A stretch of 64,000 bases of DNA. It comes from Vitrella brassicaformis. Taxonomy: Eukaryota > Sar > Vitrellaceae. The position numbers and the translations under genes are program-made. The stretch is taken from positions 95,779-159,778 of the forward strand of contig CDMY01000130.1 in assembly GCA_001179505.1 (NCBI GenBank). The letters are read 5' to 3'. Of this stretch, positions 34,257 through 45,300 are shown in pieces. The notes beneath the pieces are model-generated. The model searched no databases. It worked only from the letters and a program-made list of their open reading frames with translations, and had not been told where the DNA came from. Position 1 is the stretch's first letter. Every line of letters starts with the position of its first letter.

Positions 34257-36217
34257 ATGGCGGGTGCGTGTCTGCTGTTGTCTCTGCTCGCCCTGACAAG
34301 CGTTGTTGTTCGTTTCCAGCAACCCTTTATCAACCCAGCTGAGTCAGGCGAGGAGCGTCTTGCTGAATTTCTCACAGACAGACACGACCATCAGCACGGC
34401 AGCGATGTTGACGCGAGGGACAGCACAGGTACTGAGAGAAATCAGCGGCATCCGATTGCACTCATTTCTCCCTGTTTATTGTTGTTCTCGCTGATTGGTG
34501 CAGGTGTGCTCAGCCGCAGCCAGGTGTGCTCAGCCGCAGCCAGGCGTTGTGCGAATGCGAGATAGCCAGGCTACGCGAGTCGGCGGTCCTCCAGCGCATG
34601 GCTGCCTTGCAGGGCCTTCTTCAGAAGTCCCCCGTGTGTGGTGAAGGTGGATACAGCTTCGCCAGCCTGTGTCTGGCTCTCTGCCAGGGATTCGACGTGG
34701 GCGAAAAGGGCATCACAGGCGGGGGATGCCCACCGTACAGTGCCAACAAGTGAGTGAGCCTGCCCGCCCTCCCCAATCATCTGCCTGTCTGTGGTCTTGC
34801 ACGTGTGTATCTTCAGAAATCTCGTGTTGCCACCTGCGATTGAGCTGCGGCGCATATTGAGCAGCAAGAGGCCCCAGGATGTCGCCTACCTGGGCCGCAT
34901 CAAGCCACGCGAGCCGCCTAATCCCCTCAGCCCGTTCGATCGCAAAGCAGCCGATCACTTGGTCCCTCCCCCGACAAATGCATCGGTATGGGAGGGACTC
35001 TCGGGGCTGTCCAATCGCTCCTACGCTGTGAGGGGAGGAGATGTCTATCTGGTGGACAACGTCATGCCAGAGGAGCTGCGCAACCTCACTACCAGCTTCT
35101 GTCGTGATGGTGTCTGTCCTGCGGGCAGCCGGGGCGGCTCGCAGGCAGTTGACCAAGAGAACGAGATAGCAACGAACGAGATGGGGCCCTGCCCCGAAAG
35201 TAACAACAGGAGCTGCCACGAGCCTGATCATAGAATACTCGTCCATGACTCGAGACAAGCGCCCTTCAACATGGTCGGGCGCTTGATGACTGAGAATGGG
35301 GGCTGTACTGGGAGCCTCGTGTTCGACAAATACGTCTTGACGAACGCACATTGTCTTTACACCAAGGAGTGTAAGAAGCATATTCATACAATTCTACCTC
35401 ATCTGTCTGTGAATATTTGTTTGTGCACGCAGACGGCCTTGCGAGTGAAATTGTGTTTTGCCCGGGCTTTCATGGCGGTGAGGTATTCGACTGCGTTCGG
35501 GGAGTGGAACACAGGATCTTAGCAGAGTACATGTTCCAAGAAACCTTGTAAGTGGGGGCTGTCTGCAGTGTGCACGAGTGATCATGGCACGCTCTTTCCA
35601 TGTCTTCTTACAGTACAACCTTTGATACTACCTTTGACTTTGCGCTAATTGAGCTCGAGAGAAACTCGGTGGGCTCTTGGTTTGGGATTCGCACGCTGTG
35701 CGGTGCAGTCAAAGGCGGTCTGCCGTATATCGGGTTGAGTGCATCGACACGTTCACTTCCATCGAATCACACTGTGCGTTCAATGCTTCTCACTGATTGC
35801 ATCAATGCAGGTATCCGAGCGACCTGAACTCAAACGAATACAGGTTGCCGGACCAGTGGCGCATGCCCCCGTCCCACCAAGGCCCGGGTGGGCGCAACAG
35901 CAGCATTCACTTCCCCGCATGCAGACTCGACGGTTCGCAGACTGGAGTTGGTATGTTTAACTTTTTGACACATTGGGGCGACACAGGTGAGGCAAATACA
36001 GCAGACGCATACGTCACTACATGAACGGCATGCCGTGGTGTTGCCTATCTGCATCATGCTTGTTTTTGTCAGCCCCTGGCATGTCCGGCAGGAACGCATG
36101 TTGCAGAAAGCGGTATGTCTGTCTGTGCTTGCATGTGATGCTGTGTGTCTCTGTTTCTTCAGCGGCATGTACGACACCAATAGTGAAGGCGTCCCTTACA
36201 TCGTGGCGGTGCACTAG
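34257..36217 (+). pseudogene. Serine protease copy 2, probably degenerating
   Basis: Tandem copy of the 30724-32756 protease. ATG at 34257 opens a different signal peptide (GACLLLSLLALTSVVV). The body is close to copy 1: VLTNAHCLYT, FDFALIELE, QWRMPPSHQGPGG and LTHWGDT are kept. Three lesions are visible. A 20-bp tandem duplication at the second exon's 5' edge (34503-34542) creates two acceptors, only the second in frame. The donor after the catalytic-serine microexon reads GA instead of GT (36092-36093). A 23-bp net deletion after YIVAVH gives an in-frame TAG at 36215-36217, losing about 35 residues. A cryptic GTATGT donor 21 nt downstream (36113) would insert seven residues after GMSG. Activity is doubtful, although the reading frame is otherwise open. 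Confidence 0.72.
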
Positions 36218-37140
36218 TCCCAGGAATTACGCGACCGTCTTGACGACTGCCGTTGTGGATGTGATGACGGTGTGGCATGGGCAAATGGAATGGGGTTGAT
36301 ATGCGACTGCACTAACGATAGAATGACGGAATGCAGTATGTGAGTGAAAGTCAGATGATGGCATGTGTCTCTGTGTGTTTTCTTTCACCGTCGAGTTCAC
36401 CGTGTGGCCGATGGATCATTCATAGTAGAAGAAAGGAGGGGGGGCCAGCTGTGACTGAGCGTGCAATCAGGTCATGCTGTGTCTCGTGTAGTCGGAATGG
36501 AGGAGGGCCAGTCTTTTTCTTTCTTCCTTCCTTCCTTTCTTTCTTTCGCCATGGTAGACAGACGATGAAGTGTTCGTTGCATTCCATGACCCTCACACAA
36601 TAGAGCGGCGAGAATGCTTTCGTGCGCGTTGTTGGTGTCATGGTGCGTGTGTGTGGGGGGGGGGGGGGGNNNNNNNNNNNNNNNNNNNNNNNNNNNNNNN
36701 NNNNNNNNNNNNNNNNNNNNNNNNNNNNNNNNNNNNNNNNNNNNNNNNNNNNNNNNNNNNNNNNNNNNNNNNNNNNNNNNNNNNNNNNNNNNNNNNNNNN
36801 NNNNNNNNNNNNNNNNNNNNNNNNNNNNNNNNNNNNNNNNNNNNNNNNNNNNNNNNNNNNNNNNNNNNNNNNNNNNNNNNNNNNNNNNNNNNNNNNNNNN
36901 NNNNNNNNNNNNNNNNNNNNNNNNNNNNNNNNNNNNNNNNNNNNNNNNNNNNNNNNNNNNNNNNNNNNNGGGGGTCTCGCCTTTGCGGCCTTACCTGTGT
37001 GGCTTTGCCTATCGTTGTGGCTGACGTTCTGATGAATGCGTGAGTGCGTGACGGTATCTCTTCCCTGCTTCTGGCGACCTTATGTGTGTGACTGTCTTTG
37101 TCATGTGCCTGTATGTGTGCCTTTTCGTCTGCTCCTGCAT
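34338..37140 (+). repeat. Segmental duplication, right copy
   Basis: Right-hand copy of 30780-33040. It is interrupted by the assembly gap at 36670-36969. Divergence is concentrated at the first exon, around the His-Asp spacer exon (GLASEIVF versus GFASLTSF) and the C-terminal exon. Confidence 0.88.
36670..36969. other. Assembly gap of 300 N inside a poly-G tract
   Basis: Exactly 300 N, with G homopolymer on both sides (GTGTGTG then a G run before, GGGGG after). Open frames that cross it are artefacts. Confidence 0.99.
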
Positions 37141-38579
37141 GGCCAGCGTCGCCTGCACTCTAGGGTGCGGCGTACGAAGGAAATGGGAAATTAGGGAGCA
37201 GGGCAGAAAGGAGACGTGCTGTATTTTTCTTGTGGCATTTGCCTGCCGATGTTGAGTGCGTGACCCTCCATCTCCGAAGCAAGACTCCAAGTGAGTCAAT
37301 CGCAAATTAAGCGTGAGTCTCACCCCGACATATTACACGTCAAACATACACACACACACACACACCACAAGGAACGTTACGCAAATGATAAAACAGGGAT
37401 GTGCGAAGTACGAAGGACTGTAGTCAGTCAAATCGATCAAATTTAAAGTCACTCACTCAGCAACCTGTGTCATATGACTGTGCATGTCGTGTGTGTCATA
37501 TGATTGCAACCTGTGTACCTGTTGCCATTCATTCATCTCTCATCTGCTACTCACCGACACACCACCCAATGTCTCTTCTGTCAACGACTGCATATTGTCT
37601 AGCCAAATTGGTGTACGTTTTCGATCGAGACCGATCGATTGTCATATTATAAAGCTATCGACACTGATAAAAGTAAACACTTGCCGACACACTCACAGCC
37701 ACACAGCGACGTACAACCGTCGAAATGGCATGTACACACATCGACCGATCGATCGATCGATCGCCACAGCACTACGGAAGAACTCAAAGACACTTGCCCA
37801 CACAGTCGTACATGTAACATACAACCCAAACACCGGAAAGATGAATACGAAAAGTAGCTGCAACAGCAGTGTCTCTCATGTGCACTTCACTTTAGTTCCA
37901 TCGGCTGCCTCGATCGATAACGTTAACACCGACCCCCCTGTGTTTGTGATGCATCAATCTACCGAGAATACAACAGAACAGCCATCACGCGAAGCGGACC
38001 GGGCCTGGATCACTCTTGCCTGACCCTTGCTTCCCCTCCCCCCTCGCCAATGCCGATAGATCAGTGCAGCGACACGTGCACCCAGAAGAGAAGAGGCTTT
38101 CCTTTATGCACCCACACAGGGAACCACCCGCCGACCCGCTCACCTCACGAGCGAGGGCACACACATTTTGCGCCTAGCACTCAGATCACATGGACCGCCC
38201 GCCCTCATTTCGCTCATCCGTACACCCCCCACACAGGGAAAGTAGACACAAGTCAGGTCGACACGGAAAGCCCAGTGCACCAGCGTGCACACGCCACGTG
38301 CAACCGCACAGCGCGCCCATCCATCCATCCATCCATCCACCCATCAAAGACGACGCGATCAGACACACAGACACGTGACGAGACCGGCAGGTGAGAGACA
38401 GACGAAAGTGAAGGCAAAACAAAAAGCAAAGACCGACAGTTTGGGTCGCTTCTTCTCCACAGAATCAGCACCAGATGGAACATCAATTAGTAGCTACGAG
38501 ACAAACACCAGAGGCACCAGGGTGTCAGACAAAGAGACAGCCATGAAGGGGCACCCATGGCAGATCGTTCCGTGTCGGC
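37141..38579. other. Intergenic spacer
   Basis: No exon I can support. Contains ACAC runs (37349-37364), a GATC tetranucleotide run (about 37742-37763) and a CATC run (38317-38340). Open frames of 100-179 codons here are low-complexity His/Thr/Ser readings. Confidence 0.6.
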
Positions 38580-38679
38580 CTACCAGGATAATGAATGGTG
38601 AGCCTATTCGCTTTTGCCGTCTCGGCCTCCTGTGGAGGTCCCACTGCGAGAAACCAACCAACCATCCATTTATTATTTG

Positions 38680-40222
38680 TCACGCACACAACCCACACAC
38701 ATTCTTCTTTCCACTGTGTGATGTCATCCCTTTGGTTGCCTTACTAGGTTTTGCACACGGCGCCTTCCGAACTGTCGGGCAGAGCACTCTCGCAGCGGCA
38801 ATCGATTCCGCCGCCTTTCTTGACGCCCGCGGGACTACAGCAACAGGATTGTCCCTCCGACTTCTCGATGAGGGTCTCAGAGCCATACTGCACACAACAC
38901 ATTCAACTGTGCTTCCATCGTGTCCTGTCTGATGGTGCGAACCCCCTTATGATCGCAGGCCTCGTTCAAGGTGTCACACGCCACCGAGTCGTCGGACACG
39001 GTGCTGGCCTCCGCTGTCGCATCTGAAGGCGAGACAAACACACGCACACACATACATACATACATACATGTGCCGCTCTGTGTATTGATGACCGATAGGT
39101 ACCCTGCTGCGTTGTGTGGCGAGTAAGTGTTCCGGGAAGAGCCACACATCACATTACATGACATCACATGCAGGCAATTGAACTAACATAACAGCCTCCG
39201 TCTGGTCTTCCCGCACTCACCTTGGCCTTCCGTTTTGCGTGCGTCACGTCGCCGGCCACTCTCTCCGGGCCGGCCCGCTCGTCGTATGCACTGCAACCAA
39301 CCATTCATCCAACCACCCACATTCTCTCCATCGTACTGGCTGGCTGGCTGCCTGCGTGTGATGTCATCCCTTTGGTTGGCTTACTAGTTTTGCACACGGC
39401 TCCTTGGAAACTGTCGAGCAAAGCGCTCTTGTCGCAGCAGCAATCGATTTGCGATGGGAGATATTGCCGGGGACCCAAAAGCGCACAGCAACAGGGTTGT
39501 CCCTTCGCGTTCTTCTTGAGGTCCTCGAAGTCATACTGCACACAAACATTCAGCTGTGCTTCCATGGGCCCCTGTGTGTGGCGGTACGGACATTCTTATG
39601 ATTGCAGAAGTCCTTGAAGGTGTCGCACGCCACCGAGTCGTCGGACATTACGATGCAGGCCTCCGCTGTCGCATCTGAAGGCGAGGCAAACCTTGCACAT
39701 ACATATACACATACATAAATGGTGTTGATGATAGGTACCCTGCTGCGTTGTGTGGCGAGGAGTGAGTGTTCCGAGGAGAGCCACACATCACATTACATGA
39801 CATCACATGCAGACAATTGAACCAACATGACAGCCTCTGTTGTGGTCTTCCCGGACTCACCTTGGCCTTCCGTTTTGCGTGCGTCACGTCGCCGGCCACT
39901 TTCTCCGAGAGCTGCCAGAGCTAGGGCTAGCCTTAGGTGGCGACCCGTCACCTGCATAACGGAAACAGCAAGCACACGCATAGACGGTGGGTGTGTGACA
40001 CTCGCGTGGTCCGTGTCAATACGACCATCTGCTGAACGCAAGAAAGTGCTGCGGTCTTCATCGGCCCGAGCGAGCAAATTCTGGATGTCGGCCAACAGCT
40101 CCTGTAGCATCTGCTGGTCACGGGCATCGAGGCCACCACCACCGCACACAGGGCGGAGGCCGCCAGAGCCGCCAAAGAGGAGCAGGGAGCAACGAAGGGC
40201 AGACAGAGCGCGACGCGGGCCA
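38680..40222 (-). CDS. Cys-rich secreted protein with tandemly duplicated exons (model approximate)
   Basis: Unrecognised. The minus-strand ATG near 40222 gives a hydrophobic leader (VALCLPFVAPCSSLAALAAS). An exon in another frame reads DARDQQMLQELLADIQNLL then ARADEDRSTFLRSADG, so an intron or frame change is needed. Then a three-exon unit appears twice: a basic exon (EKVAGDVTHAKRKAK and ERVAGDVTHAKRKAK), an exon with SDDSVACDTFKDFC or SDDSVACDTLNEAC, and a Cys-rich exon (GQPCCCALL...DCCCDKSALLDS and GQSCCCSPA...DCRCESALPDS, both ending GAVCKT). Donor GTGAG and acceptor TGTGCAG are kept in both. Conservation of frame with altered residues suggests translated sequence under constraint. The 3' end is not established. 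Confidence 0.5.
38718..39272. repeat. Tandem duplication unit A (exons of the 39 kb gene)
   Basis: Matches 39359-39910 almost end to end, including intron sequence such as GTACCCTGCTGCGTTGTGTG and the block CACATCACATTACATGACAT. The CATA microsatellite differs in length between units. Confidence 0.88.
39359..39910. repeat. Tandem duplication unit B (exons of the 39 kb gene)
   Basis: Second copy of the 38718-39272 unit, directly repeated with about 86 bp between units. Both start GATGTCATCCCTTTGGTTG. Confidence 0.88.
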
Positions 40223-40386
40223 TTCTCAATGCGGGGGGAAGTGGCTGACTAAGACAAGCAGGTTGGAGGGCCAGATGTCGTCCCTTAGCGGCTCAGCTCT
40301 TCCGCAACACACGACATGCAAGTTTACACGTCGGCTAAGTTACAGTGTACGGATTCTGAGGCTCTCCTTTCTTCGCCAGAATCACC

Positions 40387-42089
40387 ATGAATGTGCGGCT
40401 GCTGTCATGCTTGCTGTCAGCGTGCTGGGCGCTGGCCGTCTGCCAGCCCCTCCCAGGGGTTTGGCGGCCCATCGAGGGAGGGATAGACCAAGCCATGAGG
40501 TGGATCGCAGCTGCCTTGAGGCTGACTGAGAACGACAGGACCGACAGACCAGGTGAGCCTGGCGAAGTAGCAGGGGAGCAATGGTGTGTGCTTTGTTTCT
40601 TTCCGCGCTTCCATCCTTCCACGAACAGGCACGGCGCCATTCGACGCAGACAAGCACAAGGATGACGATGCTCGATCTTGTCCAGGTGTCGAGTCAAGGA
40701 GGCACTCAAGGCATGATTCGGTATTTGTGCTTTCCTTCAGAGCCGCTCGTACTCAAAACAACCGACGCCTTAAGAAACGGGACAGAGGACTGGGAATTCC
40801 CAGGCTGGAATTATACAGAGATTGTATGGGACAATGACCACTTCAGTGACTTCCTCGTGGTGGCACTGGACAGTGGAGAGAAGGGCACTGCCAAACTCCA
40901 TGTCCAGGATCTCTGGATTGATGACGACGCTGTCTTTTGGCATACAAACCAGTAAGCAGCCTTTTGGGCTGACCATAAGAAATACTCACCGGGCTGATCT
41001 GCTGTGCTTCTCTTGCTGCAGCACAAGGGATATGATTTCTACTAGTGTTCCATCGGACAAGACGTCTGGGACCTACGAGTCAGTCATTGTGGTGTTGACT
41101 GCAAATGTCGAAGGAGGAGACGGGATCCTCGCAGCGGTGCAGGAGCACTCATATTTCTTGACTGCTCTTTCTCACGGTCTCTGCGTTCTGTAGGTCGAAT
41201 CTGTTGAGTGTGAGGATGGGCCGTGTGAATTTAAGCTGCTTGTTTCTGAGCACGACGGCGCGTGCATTCTAAGAGCAGTCGATGGGGAGGTATTTGGCGT
41301 GAAGGAGACTATCGATCTAGAGACCCTCCCGCTTTTCCCTCCTCCCCCAGCGCCGCCAGGGGGTCGTGTGCCAAGACTATGCCCAGGCACGCGCAGGAAA
41401 TATATGGCTGCGTACACCCCCGATGCTTTGTATTTGTGAGTCTTCGTCAGGTAATCTTTTGGGACCGTTCAGCGGCTCGTTGGAAGAGGGTGAATCTGTG
41501 ACTGTTAATGACATTTCCGGTCCCTTTTCTGCTCCCTATTTCATCATTGCTTTGGATTCACTCGCCGCGGGGGACAGTGACTTGTATGTTTATGACCCCT
41601 CTGACCCCACGTAAGAAAAGAAGAGAGTGTGATGGAGTAGACCGAGTTATGCATTCATGCAGGATTGAGACAAACAGCACACATGTCAGTGATAACACCA
41701 CAGATAGATACGAGGATGCTATTGTAGTCGACATCAGTGTCTTCAAGAGAGATTTTTCTGTTGATGTAAGCCATCACTTTCTTTAAGCCAGCAAGCTAGT
41801 GAATACTACTTGACATGCGCTAATGCAATACCGTGCGTGTGTGTGTGTCTGTGTTTTTTTCTTTTTTCAGGTGTTCTGCTATACGGGGCCCTGTGAATGG
41901 GTGCGCATTAAATGCAATGCAAAAGCGAATACCTTACTGTCTTTTCTCTCGTTGGTTCTGCAGCAACTCATTGCTTTCCATCATGATGGCAATTGCGTAG
42001 CGACGCTGCCTTATGAGGTGACGGTACCTAGAGTCGGTGCACAAATCGACGTTGACGGAGAGCTCGTCGACATTTTTCCCCCTCCCTGA
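40387..42089 (+). CDS. Secreted protein with two internal beta-rich repeats
   Basis: Unrecognised secreted protein. ATG 40387 opens a signal peptide (VRLLSCLLSACWALAVCQP). Exons can be joined in frame through SCPEPLVLKTTDAL, and the stop TGA is at 42087-42089. Two diverged copies of one module are visible. Copy A: DFLVVALDSGEKGTAKLHV, SGTYESVIVVLTANVEG, ECEDGPCEFKLLV and HDGACIL. Copy B: YFIIALDSLAAGDSDLYVYD, DRYEDAIVVDISVFK, CYTGPCEWVRIKC and HDGNCVATLP. Each module keeps paired Cys (DGPCEF, TGPCEW, HDG-C). The pattern is beta-sandwich-like and resembles bacterial pre-peptidase C-terminal domains only in general style. A Pro-rich linker (LPLFPPPPAPPGG) separates the modules. A broken fragment of this gene lies at 48445-48710. 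Confidence 0.7.
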
Positions 42090-42314
42090 CGTCAAAGGGA
42101 TACACTTCTGTCACAGTTTTGTTCCTTTCGCCGCCTGCATGTCTTATATTCTTGACACAATTAGTTGTCTTGTCACAATCTGCTGGATTTGCTCTCTTAA
42201 TTTCGCTTGCACGCAGGACATGCCTCTAATGTTGCTTTCCTGCGTGCAAGTGACGTTTCGCATGACAAGTCCATATCAATACAAATCATGTCAGCCGAGC
42301 AAAACTCATCAGTC

Positions 42315-45300
42315 TTAGAGCACTTGAGGACAAAAAATGCTGACACAAATTTCCAAGAGAAATACTGATACACATACACACACACACACGCAGCCCTTCA
42401 AGTCCAAGACCAATCTCGGTGCCCCCTCTGTCCGCCAGATTGCCAGCTGCTCCGTTTGAGCTTCCGTCGGTTTCTCAATCTGATGAGCCGCCTCACATGT
42501 CGCGTTGCTGCCGCAGCTGCATGAGGAGAAGGAGAAAGAGAAGCAAGAGAAGATCTGCCAGTGGACGTGTCGTTGGTTTTTGGCTCGAAAAGTGACGGCC
42601 GTGGCGCCCTCTCTGGCAGCTCTGATGTACATCCACATGCACACACAAGATCGATGTGCCTTTCGTTTCATGTTTCCTTGTGCGCTCTTGACAATCCCTC
42701 CTACTGCAGTCCATCGCCACAGGACAGACAGCCTCCACTTTCCTCTTCACTCCATCCGATCTTGTGAAGGAAACACTCAATGGCACAGTGCGAATCAGAT
42801 AATGCTGAGTCCCCTGCTCAAAATCCACATCGACTATACCAACACCAAGCTTTGTCCACTTGGACAGCTTAACGATTTCCGCTGCTTCGCTGGTATTACA
42901 CGCCAAGGCAAACGTGGGTGGACCGGTGAGGTCGCCGATGACATACTCACTGGCAGCGCTTGATGACACCACAGTTGCGATGGAGTTGATAAGGTCATCA
43001 TCAAGAGCCATGGGCTCCCCATCTGCCATGAGCTGCAGCCGGTGGGAACGTTGACACTGAATCATAACTGAAGCACGCAGAAATACAATGAGGCAGATAT
43101 ACAATGACAGAGACATGACACTTCTGCCTTGATCACCTTCGTTCGTCTCGTTGCAGAAGTTGCCAAGGCGTCCAAACAATGCAGCGGCGTTGTGGATGAA
43201 ATTACCGTTTACAGTCCTCGTGTCAATCTGTGAATACAAGCGGAGCCCGAGCTCATCATCGTGCAACAGTGGAGCACCACCCTCGCGTCCAGGACGGAAT
43301 CGATACTCCTGTAGACAGGCAAATATATCAAAAATAAAGAGCACGCGCATCAGAGGCCAATGCCTTGCAATCAGTGCACGACGGCATGCATGATGTACCG
43401 CATCAAAAGCAGTGTCAGAAAGATAAACCTCCATCGCAGAGAAGTAAGCCTTGTACTCGTCCGACGATCCCGGAGCATATACAACATCCGTGGTCGAGAT
43501 GGTTGTTGAACTATTTCTGTTGAAACACCGCTCAACCGAGGCACCTTCCTTCTCAGAAAGCCTCAGCAGAGTGTACTGAATCTCCATCAGTCTCACGCTC
43601 GAGGTGAGCAGAGCCTCGGGGATGCCAAGCTGAAAGCCCTCTGCGTCGCCCAAATCAAAAAGCTGTGTGTTGATTTCATCCCCAAACGACGGCCCGCCCT
43701 CTGATGGCGATACAAAGCTGTTCTGGAAGCCGACCGCAACCAGAAAAGCGCCTGCACCAAGACATGGACAGCAACGAGGCACGCTCAGTCGTTCATTGGC
43801 GTCATACTGCAGCCCAATGCTCAGTCACCTTCGACAAAGACAATGCTGCCTGCAAATATGTTCAACAAAGACAATATGAGCCAATGGAATTACGCATTTC
43901 ATTCACTTATGTACCTGCACATTGAGGGGGTCCCACTTGGCGGACGGCTCCCTTGATTACAACGTCTGCCAATGTTGAAGGTTTCCAGAAGCCCTTTGTG
44001 AAAGTGTCATTGAGTGCCGCCAAATGATACTCAACCTCCACATGTACGCCAATGCCCCTCTCCTGGTCGGGCTCGCAGCTGTAGACCTTCTCATCCACAT
44101 GGTTCGTGCAGCTGGAGTGATTATAGGCGTTTTCGATGCATCCTTCGCTTGTACGGTCCTGGAAAATCGAGAGACATCCAGAAGAGTAACGAAGTGGACC
44201 AGGTAGGAAGTCGCCGTCTGTGATGGTCCATAAATCTGTCAGGTTTCGGAATGTGGCATCAAAAAGCTGATAAGTCCCCGGCTGCACTCCCGTTGAGGGG
44301 GCGACGGGCAGCCTTGGCCCCGGACACGCCGCGAAGCACTCAAAGCCAACCTTGCAGGTCTTGTTGAAGATGATATCGTCGCTGGTCTGGTTGCCGTCGT
44401 CTTGCTTCTCGTAAACCAACACCGTCGTATGGATTTCTCTCTGCTCAGTCTGGATAGCTTCCACACAGTTGTACTGAGAGAGATTGCTGACGACTCCCTC
44501 ATCTTGCAGTGACGTAGTAGACCCGTTTCTCTCTTGTATCAGCACATCGACAAACACGTTGTCTGAGAGCGTTCCCACCTCAGAATTGACCCCAACAGCA
44601 GCGATCGATCCAGCCTCGATGCCGACAGGAATCACATCGGTCTCGCTGAAGCCAGCTGGGAGGGTCTCCAGCTCAAGGCCTCGGCACTCAACATAAACTG
44701 ATCACGATCAATGAGAGAATCCTGTCACAATTGGATGCGCCAAGATGGATGGTTTCTGTCTCACCGCCTGCATCGTGGTGCAGCAAGTAGCCCATTTCTG
44801 CCTTGAGGATGAGATCGAGAGAGCTGCCCGTCTCCAAGTTCTCCAACTTGAAAGTCAGCGGCAGAACCGTCACTTTTTCGGCACACAAGATCTGGACCAA
44901 GCTGAGAGTGAGACCAACGGTTGGTCTCGCGTCGAACCAGGCTTTCCACAGGAAGATCTTCGACTGCTCTCTATCAGGGATAGTGATGTTGAATTCGTCA
45001 GCAATCTCATCGGGAACGAACCGCCTCGTCACCGAATAGCGTGCCACAGTGCGTGCGTTGAAGAGCGGGAAGGCAGGGCTTTGGTCCGGCTTGAAGAGCG
45101 GAAACCACAGTGAGGGCGCCTCGACGCCGACCAAAGCACGGGAGGGGTCCACACCAATCGCCGCTTGCTCAGCTACAAGCCGCTCCTCCTCTGCGGGAAT
45201 GCGATCCTCATCAGCCGCCAGGCGACAGATTCGATTGAACCTCTCGGCAGACTCTCCAGAGCCGTCCTCGACCTCAAACAGCCTCTGCACACAGCAAACA

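Noticed and set aside
36570-37043. Open frames across 36.6-37.0 kb
   Set aside because: They are made almost entirely of N bases in the assembly gap.
37639-37857. GATC repeat as an origin or recombination site
   Set aside because: A simple tetranucleotide run; nothing else nearby supports a special role in a nuclear genome.
42493-43782. Single uninterrupted 429-residue minus-strand protein
   Set aside because: The frame includes introns (a hydrophobic stretch near 43080 lies between a GTGATC donor and a TTCAG acceptor). The region is part of the larger spliced gene 42315-47144.
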